Shown piece after piece: positions 1 through 8,149 of a DNA stretch of 20,952 nucleotides. The notes under the pieces are model-generated. The model saw only the letters and a program-made list of their open reading frames with translations. It searched no databases and was not told the origin of the DNA. Both the position numbers and the translations under genes were made by a program. How positions within the stretch are numbered: position 1 is the stretch's first letter; every line of letters begins with the position of its first letter. This DNA comes from Fragilaria crotonensis (Eukaryota; Bacillariophyta; Fragilariophyceae; Fragilariales; Fragilariaceae), in the NCBI GenBank assembly GCA_022925895.1, contig JAKSYS010000828.1, forward strand, positions 1 through 20,952. Direction: 5' to 3'.

Positions 1-75
1 ATATTCACAGTTAAACTTCGGCAGACCACCACTCGCCTGAAAAATATTCAGCGTACGCCGCGGAAACGAATCTTC

Positions 76-80
76 CCGCC
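76..80. repeat. Left target-site duplication of the copia element
   Basis: The five bases CCGCC lie directly before the left LTR and recur directly after the right LTR at 6733-6737. A 5-bp duplication is the usual footprint of copia-type integrase. The match fixes both outer edges of the element and shows that both LTRs belong to one insertion. Confidence 0.85.
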
Positions 81-256
81 GTTTGAATACGGACGATACA
101 GTACGGAAACCGCTAGTACAGTAGTAATCAGAGACAAGAGCAGACGTAGACACAAGTTTATCGTTTACTACTTTTGTACGCTTCTTGTGTTACTACTTTA
201 TCGTTTATCTCGTCTTCTCTAAGGTAAGAGTCGGCCGTTACGTACACATTTGAACG
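81..256 (+). repeat. 5' LTR
   Basis: These 176 bases match 6557-6732 without a difference. The LTR starts GTTTGAAT and ends TTTGAACG, so it lacks the usual TG...CA termini; the edges are set by the flanking CCGCC duplication. Inside it, an 11-base word TTTATCGTTTA occurs at 157-167 and again at 197-207, and TTACTACTTT occurs just after the first copy (165-174) and just before the second (190-199). This partial 40-bp repeat could be a promoter element, but that is inference. Confidence 0.93.
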
Positions 257-272
257 GTTTATCAGACCCAAC
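257..272 (+). promoter_or_regulatory. Probable tRNA primer-binding site
   Basis: The bases immediately after the left LTR read GTTTATCAGACCC. The core TATCAGA matches the initiator-methionine tRNA primer-binding site familiar from plant copia elements (TGGTATCAGAGC), about 8 of 12 positions. Its position next to the LTR is right for a PBS. The diatom tRNA end was not available for comparison, so the assignment is tentative. Confidence 0.45.
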
Positions 273-745
273 TGGAGGGTGAAAGAAAGGATTTGAACGA
301 ACGGGTGAGACGGAAGCGGCGGGTACAATTCTCATGGGCATTGCCAATTTCGTACCTTGACATTCTTGCGAATTCGTTGCACTTTCGAGGATTACCGAAA
401 ATATTTATACCACGGCCTACAGCGGAATTCGTAGAAGCGTATCTTTTACTCCGTTACGTACCTTATGGTACTCGATATACTTTGCTCCTCGACATGTACT
501 TGAGGTACTCGATATACGCTGTTCGTAACTTGTTTGGCCACATGGCGGGCGTCAGCGATCGGTACCGTTTGCCCACGTTCTATAATTGGCCGTTGGCCCC
601 GTGAGGCACCGCACGATGAGGTCAGGACTGATCACCCTGTACCGACCGGAATGTGACCCGCCTCACAACCTACCCATAGTGGTACGGCCCGGAAGACAAA
701 CGCAATGTACACCTAGGTGCTAACTCGAATGATATTCATACGCAG
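273..745 (+). other. Untranslated leader of the retrotransposon
   Basis: This stretch lies between the probable primer-binding site and the gag start codon. It holds no convincing coding region. A 14-base word GGTACTCGATATAC is repeated at 467-480 and 504-517, a 37-bp spacing. A leader of this kind usually carries packaging and dimerisation signals, but none can be assigned here. Confidence 0.6.
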
Positions 746-2288
746 ATGGATGCTGAACCCGTTGTCGCCGCAGCTGTTGCTGAACCCGAACCACCAAACC
801 CTGTTCATGAAGTACTTACCATTTGTGGTATTGCAAATGCTGCTAATCGCGAAACTTTCATTAATATTGAGGGACTCGACTCCATGGAAGCGTTTGCCTC
901 CATGAACGGCGACCCGATGTTTCGGAGATGGCTAAACGAATGGCCTCAAGGCCAACTGCTACCGGGAGAGTAATCCTTGAACGATGCAAATCAAAAGGCT
1001 TCAGGCCTTAGTCTATTGGGTGAAAGACCACGACAACGTGGCCTACAGGCACAGCCTGAGATGTGGACTCGAGAAGTCATGTTGGCAGCAATGGCGAGAA
1101 AGGAATCTGACCACAACCTTGATAAGGTTGACATCGACATAATTGACCCCGGCAAGTGCCAGACCGATGCTGGTTGGGATAACTGGCAGATCGGCTTTGT
1201 GAACAAGCTAAGCGCAATCATGGGGGCCGCGAAGGTCCCAATCGACTATGTCGTACGCCCTGAATGGGATTACACCGACGAGTTGTTTCTCGACGATGAT
1301 GAGATGAGGCGCTTCCAGATGCCACTAGAAGGCGAAAACTTCAAGCGTGACAACAAACTGGTATTCCAGATACTGAAATCGGCTTGTATTAAGTCCGATG
1401 CTTGGACATGGATCCAAAGTTACGATCGCACTGCGAATGGCAGAAGAGCATGGTTGGCGCTTGTTGCGCATTACGATGGCACGGGAGAGTTAAACAAACG
1501 TGTTGAAAAAGCTAAAGAGGAAATCTCTCGCTTGCATTATAAGGACGAGAAGGTGTTCCTCGTTTGAGAAATTCGTCACGAAGCTCAAGGAGAACTTCCA
1601 TGTATTGTCAAAAGATAAGAGCGAGGAATTAACTGAGAAGCAGATGGTCGACAAGATGCTTCTTGGTATCCGTTCTACGGACGCAAGTATCACGTCTGCA
1701 AAGGTCAACGTCTATCAGAACTATCGCGCCAACTTCGATAAGGCCGTTGAGTTCTTGTCTGACTAATTTCGAGCATTCATGCCGCAGCCCAGTTGGATTA
1801 TGCCAACCGCCACTCGGGCAACAAACGCCGATATGTCAGCGCAATGGGATCCAATGATCAGCGTGGCGGCCGTGGCAGGGCCCGTCAAGGCGGCGGTCGT
1901 AGTGGCCAACGCGGTGGTCGCAGCAACGGACGGGGACGAGACGGTCGCGGACGCGGGCGTGGCAACGAACGCAGAACATATGCGAATAACGTCGATATCA
2001 CTGACCCTCACCGGAATTTCACTTCCGATGAATGGGAGCGTCTTGGCTCTATGCGCTCCTACGTCATACAGTTGCGAGAAGCGGCCGTGGTGGCCGCGGA
2101 AGAGGCGACCAGAGTTACCAAGGAGCAATACAAATCGAACGACTAGCAGTGTATCTGCAGCGAACCCGAACTCCAACGAGACGACGAATACATCTAGTGC
2201 GCCGGCTGACCAGTCGGTTGTGTCCGACATAACGGAGCGTGGCTCCCAAAACGGTCGTAGCTTCGGTCGCGGCGCGTACAACACCTGA
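746..2288 (+). pseudogene. gag: Copia gag (capsid/nucleocapsid polyprotein), multiply frame-shifted
   Basis: The ATG at 746 opens an Ala/Glu/Pro-rich N-terminus, and the homologous reading continues to the TGA at 2286-2288. The middle (about 1037-1765) has the retrotransposon gag helical region, including a QLDYANRHSG stretch near 1785. The 3' third is strongly Arg/Gly-rich (RGG repeats, about 1860-2120), consistent with RNA binding in place of a CCHC knuckle; no CCHC motif was seen. The reading must change frame near 911-915, 975-984, 1034-1037, 1550-1565, 1755-1762, about 2075 and about 2118. The only obvious in-frame stop on the way, TAA at 971-973, disappears if the neighbouring shifts are accepted. 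Gag would assemble the cytoplasmic particle around the element RNA. As assembled it is broken; assembly error is a strong alternative to real decay. Confidence 0.82.
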
Positions 2289-3095
2289 CTCGCAGAGGCC
2301 AGTGGTGCACGTCAGGCGCAGGCACACGCGTTAATTTCAAGTGCAAGGCGCACGGGCCCCACACACCATAAGCCCAATGAACCAACCCCTGGCAACATTG
2401 CCATCAATGAGATCGATAACCACGCTGACACCACGTGTGCTGGACCGAATTGGCGTTTGCTCGAACTTTCGGGCGAGTACTGCAATGTTTCTCCCTTTTC
2501 TGCGGAGTATCAACCGAAGCCAGATGTCCCGATTGCGAAGTGTGCTACGACGTACACGTGTCCCACAACCGGCGACTCTGTCGTCCTGGTCGCTGACCAA
2601 GTGCTGTGGTTTGGCAGTGATTTACACTGCTCCTTAATCAACCCCCATCAGATCCGAGCCCATGGCTACGGCGTTTGTGATGATCCATGGGATCCGCACC
2701 GACCGATTGGCCTTGATTTGGATTCCATTTTTATTCCCTTACCGTTTCGGGACCGAATCTTTCATTCGAGTCACGCGTCCCCACTGATTGGGAAATGTCG
2801 AATCTACCGATTGTCGAAATTACTTCGCCGACTTGGAATCCCGCGGACATGCACATGTCTGCACCGCGTCGGAATCCAGCGCGTGCCGTCGACTGTATAT
2901 CGACCGCTGGACGGGATATATGGTCCCATTCGACTGCACCCCGACGGCGATCTTCCCACTTCTGACCCGCGTTGCGTGTCTTCTTTGTATGCGAATGCTA
3001 TTCTCGTGTCCTCTGCGCTTACGGGGACGCACGGTGGGATAAGCGCAACGATCACGAGCGAACGACACTCGACTGTAACCTTTGAGAATCTAAGT
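2289..3095 (+). pseudogene. pol: Copia pol, protease and linker segment
   Basis: The aspartic-protease signature DNHADTTCAG lies at about 2415-2444, with the catalytic Asp in the D-[TSH]-A/G-D/A-T context seen in copia proteases. The same frame is open from directly after the gag stop at 2286-2288, so pol may follow gag in frame behind a TGA, though nearby frame noise makes that unsafe. The protease would cleave the Gag-Pol polyprotein inside the particle. Downstream the reading jumps frames around 2740-2770 and again near 2960 (CTTCTGACCC), where one extra T restores the family-like reading if removed. No convincing pol start codon was identified. Confidence 0.75.
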
Positions 3096-4297
3096 CGCAA
3101 TGGAATATTGGCCTCGAGACGGCCAAGCGAACCCTTCAGGTAACTACCCAGCGCGGGGTAAGAACGGCGGTTCACCCGTTGCATCGAAGATATCGTGTTG
3201 ATCACTTACACCTGAACCGGCGACGCCTAAACGGGGACTGGTTCACTGATACCTTATTCTCGAAGGTCATATCAATCCAGGGTAACACGTGCGCGCAAGT
3301 ATTCACTAACGGATCGTTCACCACGGTCCATCCTCTCGATTCGAAATCGAAAGTCGCTCGGGCGTTGACCGAATTTGCCGACGATGTTGGCATTCCTGAC
3401 TCCTTATTGTCTGATGGAGCTCCCGAAATTGTTGGTCCTAAGACTGACTTTATGAAGGAGGTAAATCGTTTGAAGATCAGGTTAAAGCGATCTGAGGTTG
3501 GACGATCGAATCAGAATTACGCGGCCGAGAGAGAAATCGGCGAGCTCAAGAAGCGATGGAGGAATCGCATGCTCAAGCGGAAAGTCCCACCTCGTCTGTG
3601 GGATTATGGTCTGGTCTATGAGACTAACATTCTAAACAGAATTCCTCGTGGCCAACAACTGCGCACCGGGATTGAGATTGTCACCGGTGAGACACCAGAC
3701 ATATCCGAGTGGATCGACTTTGAGTTTTACGATCGCGTATGGTACTATGACCAGAAGAAAATCGAAATCGACGGCAGCGGGCGACGTCTCGCGCGATGGC
3801 TTGGTGTTGCCCACCGGGTCGGGAGCGATCTATGCTATTGGCTACTACTTGAATCCGGCAATGTAATTGCCCGAACTACGGTACAACATGTCGTACGTGA
3901 CGACTACCTGAACAATGACGTCAAAACCGAAATCGAGAGTTTCGACCGCGCAGTTGACGAGCGTCTGTCAGATCAGAACTTTATGGTTAATGCAGCTGAC
4001 GGATTTTATATCCAAGACGAGTTTGATGAGGTGCCGAGTGGCACCGTACGCACCGATGAAGATTATGGTGATATGGATACCCCTGACACGTTGGATGCCG
4101 ACGACATCAACGACGACGTAATTGACAAGTATTTGAATGCAGAACTAATATTCGATGTCGGTACCGGCAGCGAACGCAAAGGCCGTGTGGTCAAACGTGC
4201 AAAGGGTACCTCTGGCGAACCGATTGGTCGTGCACATTCCAACCCCCCTGTTCGATACCCGAGAATACGTTGTGGAGTTCACCGATGGATCCACTGA
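3096..4297 (+). pseudogene. pol: Copia pol, integrase segment
   Basis: The reading enters this frame near 3095, where the CAATGG run appears to lack one A. The integrase core shows an Asp in SDGAPEIVG (about 3410-3437) and a Glu in NYAAEREIGEL (about 3517-3549), spaced 37 residues apart, close to the D35E pattern of retroviral-type integrases. The first acidic residue is not assigned with certainty. Integrase inserts the cDNA and makes the 5-bp target duplication seen here. An acidic linker follows (about 3940-4140). The frame is lost in a run of six C at 4243-4248; a five-C run would let the integrase-linker reading flow straight into the reverse-transcriptase reading. Confidence 0.85.
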
Positions 4298-5823
4298 GAA
4301 CTACTTCGCAAATGTGATTGCAGAGTGCATGTATGCACAGGTTGACTCTGAAGGAAATCAGTATCAATTATTGAGCGAGATCACTGACCACAGGTCTGAC
4401 AACTCGGCGATTCAAATCGCAGATGGTTTCACCACAAGTCGTAATGGGAATCGTATCCCGAAACCGACAACCCGAGGCTGGTCCCTTTTGGTCTCGTGGA
4501 AGGACGGGTCTTCGGACTGGCTACCATTGAAGGATTTAAAAGACGCCTATCCTGTTCAAGTTGCAGAATATGCAGTGGCAAACAAAATTGCCAATGAGCC
4601 AGCGTTTAACTGGTGGGTACATACGGTTCTGCGGAAGCGAAATCGCATTGTTGCGAAGGTCAAACGCTATTGGCGTACGACCCACAAATTCGGCATACGT
4701 GTGCCAAAGACAGTCGAAGAAGCCCTGACGATTGACGAAGAGACTGGAACCGACTTCTGGCGCAAGGCACTAGGAAAGGAGATGACAAAGGTGAAAGTCG
4801 CGTGGAAAAGCGCTGACGGGATATCACCCGCGCAAGCACGAAGCGGAAAGGAGCCATCGATGATTGGTTTTCAAGAAATTCGATGTCATGTGATATTCGA
4901 CGTCAAAATGGATTTCACCCGAAAGGCAAGATTTGTTGCCGGAGGGCACACGACCGACACGCCAGGATCAATAACTTACTCGAGCGTGGTATCGCGCGAC
5001 AGTGTACGCCTGGCGTTTCTGATTGCTGGTCTGAACGACCTCGACGTGCTGGCGGGGGATGTAACTAATGCATACTTAAACGCATCGTGCCGTGAGAAGA
5101 TTTGGTTTGAAGGCGGCATTGAAACTGGCGAAGACCGCGGTAAAGTCTTGATTGTAACGCGTGCCCTATATGGACTCAAATCATCAGGCGCTGCCTGGCG
5201 TGCGGACTTGGCGGCAACGCTGTGTCATATGAACTTTACATCAACACAGGCAGATCCAGATGTATGGATTCGAGTGCCGGAACGCACTATGATATGGTGC
5301 TGGTATACGTTGATGACATCCTGATATTCGCGAAGGAACCAAAACAAACTATGGACGAATTGGGCAAATTGTACGAGCTCAAACCGGAAAGTGTCCATGA
5401 GCCCGATATATATCTTGGAGCCAATATGGAGAAGGTCCAATTGCCGAATGGTAAAGTGGAATGGGCCATGGGCAGTAAGACTTATGTCAAGAACGCCATC
5501 AAAGTTGTCGAAGCATTAATTGCAGAAGACGATCCGGAAGCGAAGTTGAAGTCAACGGCGAGGAATCCATTCCCCAGCGGCTATAAACCCGAGCTGGATG
5601 TAACTCCTGAACTTAGTGACGAAATGGGGTCGCGTTTCCTTCAATTAATTGGAATACTGCGATGGGCAATTGAACTCGGACGCCTCGACATATTTGTCGA
5701 AGTATCGCAATTGTCCCAACATCAGGCACTGCCACGGCGCGGTCACCTTGAGGCATTATACCACATCTTCGCATACTTGAAGAAGCATGAGAATGGAGCT
5801 CGAATTGTTTTCGATCCGAAAAC
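4249..5823 (+). pseudogene. pol: Copia pol, reverse transcriptase segment
   Basis: This segment carries the copia reverse-transcriptase (RVT_2) landmarks. KARFVAGGH lies near 4922, the first catalytic Asp is in GDVTNAYLNA (about 5056-5085), and ALYGLKSSGAAW follows (about 5164-5199). The YVDD catalytic box is at about 5306-5317. Those two halves are in different frames: the shift lies near 5280-5290, where CCGGAACG looks one G short. The enzyme copies the element RNA to cDNA in the particle. A further shift follows at 5818-5824, where the AAAACCC run looks one A short. Every expected catalytic residue is present, so only the reading frame is damaged. Confidence 0.9.
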
Positions 5824-6396
5824 CCTGATATCGATGAACGTGTGTTCAACTCTGATGCCGATTGGCGAGATTTTTACGGGGACGTATGTGAGGAACTACC
5901 CCCGAACATGCCAGAACCAAAAGGTAAATGTGTGAATATATCATGTTTTGTTGATGCGAATCACGCAGGAAATGTTATTACTCGAAGATCGCATACTGGG
6001 ATTATCATTTACGTTCAGAATGCGCCGATCATTTGGTTTTCGAAACGGCAAAATACCGTTGAATCCTCCAGTTTTGGGAGTGAATTTGTCGCGCTTCGAG
6101 CTGCGAAGGACATGCTTGTCGCGTTGCGATATAAGCTCCGAATGTTTGGCGTGCCAATTGATGGTCCGGCCAATATATTCTGCGACAATAACGGTGTCGT
6201 GAAAAACACAACTATTCCCGAATCAATGCTTGCAAAGAAGCACAATGCAATCAATTATCATGCAGTACGCGAGGCTGTTGCCGCGAAGATCATACGTGTG
6301 GGAAAAGAGGACGGCATGACTAACTTGGCCGACCTATTTACGAAGGTACTCACTGCAGACCGTCGTCGAGCACTATGTCGCCACATTATGTATTAA
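5824..6396 (+). pseudogene. pol: Copia pol, RNase H segment and pol stop
   Basis: The RNase H domain shows the expected series of acidic residues: Asp in CFVDANHAG (about 5944), Glu in SSSFGSEFVAL (about 6069), and Asp in IFCDNNGVV (about 6178). The C-terminal block around INYHAVREAV (6250-6279) and NLADLFTKVL is typical of copia elements. The TAA at 6394-6396 ends pol. The domain removes RNA from the RNA-DNA hybrid during cDNA synthesis. From 5824 to the stop the frame is uninterrupted. Confidence 0.9.
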
Positions 6397-6556
6397 GAAT
6401 GGCATGCCCTGGGTTATCGACCGTTGCGTGGGCGAGGTCGTTTACCCCTGGAGCGGATGGAGTCCGCGGGCTTTAATACCAGGTCGTTTTTGCGGACAAG
6501 GTGGAATGAGGGATAAATCATTCTGTCACGAGGCGAATTCATGATTTACGGGGACC
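6397..6556 (+). other. 3' untranslated region and polypurine-tract position
   Basis: This stretch lies between the pol stop and the right LTR. The expected polypurine tract is weak: ACGGGGACC lies directly before the LTR at 6548-6556, with only a short purine run (GGGGA) and two C residues at the border. Nothing else is recognisable. Confidence 0.5.
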
Positions 6557-6732
6557 GTTTGAATACGGACGATACAGTACGGAAACCGCTAGTACAGTAG
6601 TAATCAGAGACAAGAGCAGACGTAGACACAAGTTTATCGTTTACTACTTTTGTACGCTTCTTGTGTTACTACTTTATCGTTTATCTCGTCTTCTCTAAGG
6701 TAAGAGTCGGCCGTTACGTACACATTTGAACG
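6557..6732 (+). repeat. 3' LTR
   Basis: This LTR is identical to 81-256 over all 176 bases. It ends about 200 bp before the carrier start codon and reads in the same direction, so LTR promoter activity could run into that gene. The CCGCC target duplication follows it at 6733-6737. Confidence 0.93.
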
Positions 6733-6737
6733 CCGCC
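6733..6737. repeat. Right target-site duplication of the copia element
   Basis: CCGCC matches 76-80. Removing the element and one copy would join the sequence ending at 80 to TACTACAAG at 6738, the pre-insertion 5' flank of the carrier gene. Confidence 0.85.
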
Positions 6738-6934
6738 TACTACAAGTACTGTGTTTGCCAATTCCTCCACTGCTGTTGTCATTTGTATGCTGGTTGGGCG
6801 TGCATCCAGGATGAAGCAAAACTGAACCACACTAATCACCTGCAACTCTTCACCCGTACAACACTCTCAATTAACACTGACACGACGATAGAAGACAGTA
6901 TAATCATTGTATTGAACAATCTAGCCGTCCCGAT

Positions 6935-8044
6935 ATGACAAATTCCGATGGCGGCAGTGCCAGTGCTCACCATGACGATATTGAAGATTCCAACCGATAT
7001 GTGAGTTTCATGGAACGACATGAGGACTCTCGATGGATGGAGAATGCCAAACAATTGTTTTGCGGGGGATTGGCTGGTGCGACGGCCAAGACTGTCACAG
7101 CGCCCTTCTCTCGCCTGACGATATTGTCTCAAGTTCACTCCATGGTTACTACAAAAGAAAATCGACCCAATTTTGCCACATCCTTCCGATCCGGCTTTCA
7201 AAAGATTGTAGATCGAGGAGGCGTCGCGTCGCTCTGGAGAGGAAATGGGACATCGGTGCTTCATAGATTCCCCTACTCAGCCATTAACTTCTTTATCTAT
7301 GAGAACATGCTCAAAGCATTCAAGGCAAACGAGGAAGCGCAGGAGGAGGAAAGGACCATGACCGGAACTCAACTCTCACGCCGATTATCATTAGCTGAAC
7401 GAACTGACACGGTCTCAATTTCCAGTAATTCAACAGCATCGAATAAGTTCCTCGCCGGCGCGGTTGCTGGGTCCATGGCATGTATTGCCTGTTATCCCCT
7501 AGATTTGGTCCGCACACGGTTAACGACGGAGTTCGATGGCAGGGAACACTACCGAGGGATCGTCGATGCATTTCGAAAAATAAACAAAACTGAAGGCTTC
7601 ATGGGCTTTTACAGTGGGCTGGGTCCGACTCTGCTGGTAGCAGTCCCCAATATGGCCATTAGTTATACTGTCTATGGGACCCTCAAGGAGTATGTCTTGG
7701 ATGATGAGCTCTTTTACAATCTGCGCAAGATCGATGCTGAGAGCGGTGAACCCAAATTGGGATTCGCGCTAACGCTCTTTTGTGGAGCATTCAGTGGAAT
7801 TTTGTCCACTCTCGTCACGTTTCCATTCGACACTGTTCGGCGGAGAATGCAAATTCAAAATTTGCACATTCCAGAAGAAGAGCGGTTGACAGCCCGACAA
7901 CAGGCCAGGAGTGTGTTGCAAAAGGAAGGGATTGTCGGGTTATACAGAGGACTTACGCCGGAGCTTATGAAGGTGGTTCCTATGGTAGGCACCATGTTTC
8001 TTGTATACGAAGTCACTAAGGACGTATTAAATGTCGACAAGTAG
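6935..8044 (+). CDS. Mitochondrial carrier family (SLC25) protein
   Basis: This intact 369-residue single-exon frame has the threefold SLC25 repeat. The three signature motifs are P57-F-S-R60 (TAPFSRLTIL), P188-L-D-L-V-R193 (YPLDLVRTRL) and P297-F-D-T-V-R302 (FPFDTVRRRM). Glycine-rich FCGGLAGAT, FLAGAVAGS and FCGAFSGIL precede them, and WRGNG, FYSGLG and LYRGLTPE mark the matrix loops. The first motif has Ser where most carriers have Asp/Glu, a variant found in a plant carrier clade whose first motif reads PLSRLTI. The protein would exchange a metabolite across the inner mitochondrial membrane. Coenzyme A or an adenine nucleotide is the nearest guess from the clade, but the substrate cannot be read from the sequence. 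A Ser-rich insert (about 145-168) separates repeats 1 and 2. No EF hands were seen. Confidence 0.93.
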   Translation: MTNSDGGSASAHHDDIEDSNRYVSFMERHEDSRWMENAKQLFCGGLAGATAKTVTAPFSRLTILSQVHSMVTTKENRPNFATSFRSGFQKIVDRGGVASLWRGNGTSVLHRFPYSAINFFIYENMLKAFKANEEAQEEERTMTGTQLSRRLSLAERTDTVSISSNSTASNKFLAGAVAGSMACIACYPLDLVRTRLTTEFDGREHYRGIVDAFRKINKTEGFMGFYSGLGPTLLVAVPNMAISYTVYGTLKEYVLDDELFYNLRKIDAESGEPKLGFALTLFCGAFSGILSTLVTFPFDTVRRRMQIQNLHIPEEERLTARQQARSVLQKEGIVGLYRGLTPELMKVVPMVGTMFLVYEVTKDVLNVDK

Positions 8045-8128
8045 CAATCGATAATCGGAAGCATTACTTTGATACTTCTGGAATGTAGAATACTGATGTT
8101 CTAGGCTGTGACCCACAGGTCTAGTTTC

Positions 8129-8134
8129 AATAAA
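8129..8134 (+). other. Candidate polyadenylation signal of the carrier gene
   Basis: AATAAA lies 84 bases after the carrier stop codon. Cleavage is normally 10-30 bases downstream of the signal, which would fall at or inside the 3' end of the convergent sulfatase gene. Confidence 0.55.
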
Positions 8135-8149
8135 TTTCATTTTCGTGCT

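Larger units (their letters stand above)
81..6732 (+). mobile_element. Ty1/copia-type LTR retrotransposon, structurally complete but frame-broken
   Basis: This is a 6652-bp element bounded by identical 176-bp LTRs and a 5-bp target duplication. The internal order is gag (746-2288), protease (about 2409), integrase (about 3100-3700), reverse transcriptase (about 4880-5340) and RNase H (about 5940-6360). Integrase before reverse transcriptase is the diagnostic copia order. The gag and pol signatures resemble the copia elements abundant in diatoms; that attribution is from family knowledge, not a search. Identical LTRs indicate a recent insertion, but the coding region is interrupted by about 14 one-base frame shifts with few true stop codons, so as assembled it cannot make an intact polyprotein. 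The element inserted about 200 bp upstream of the carrier gene, in the same orientation. Confidence 0.95.

Noticed and set aside
293-604. Open frame in the retrotransposon leader
   Set aside because: It opens from TTG, has no gag-like motif and lies before the clear gag ATG at 746.
6726-6938. Open frame spanning the right LTR end and the carrier start
   Set aside because: It opens from TTG inside the LTR and overlaps the carrier ATG without any motif; it is a chance frame across the insertion border.
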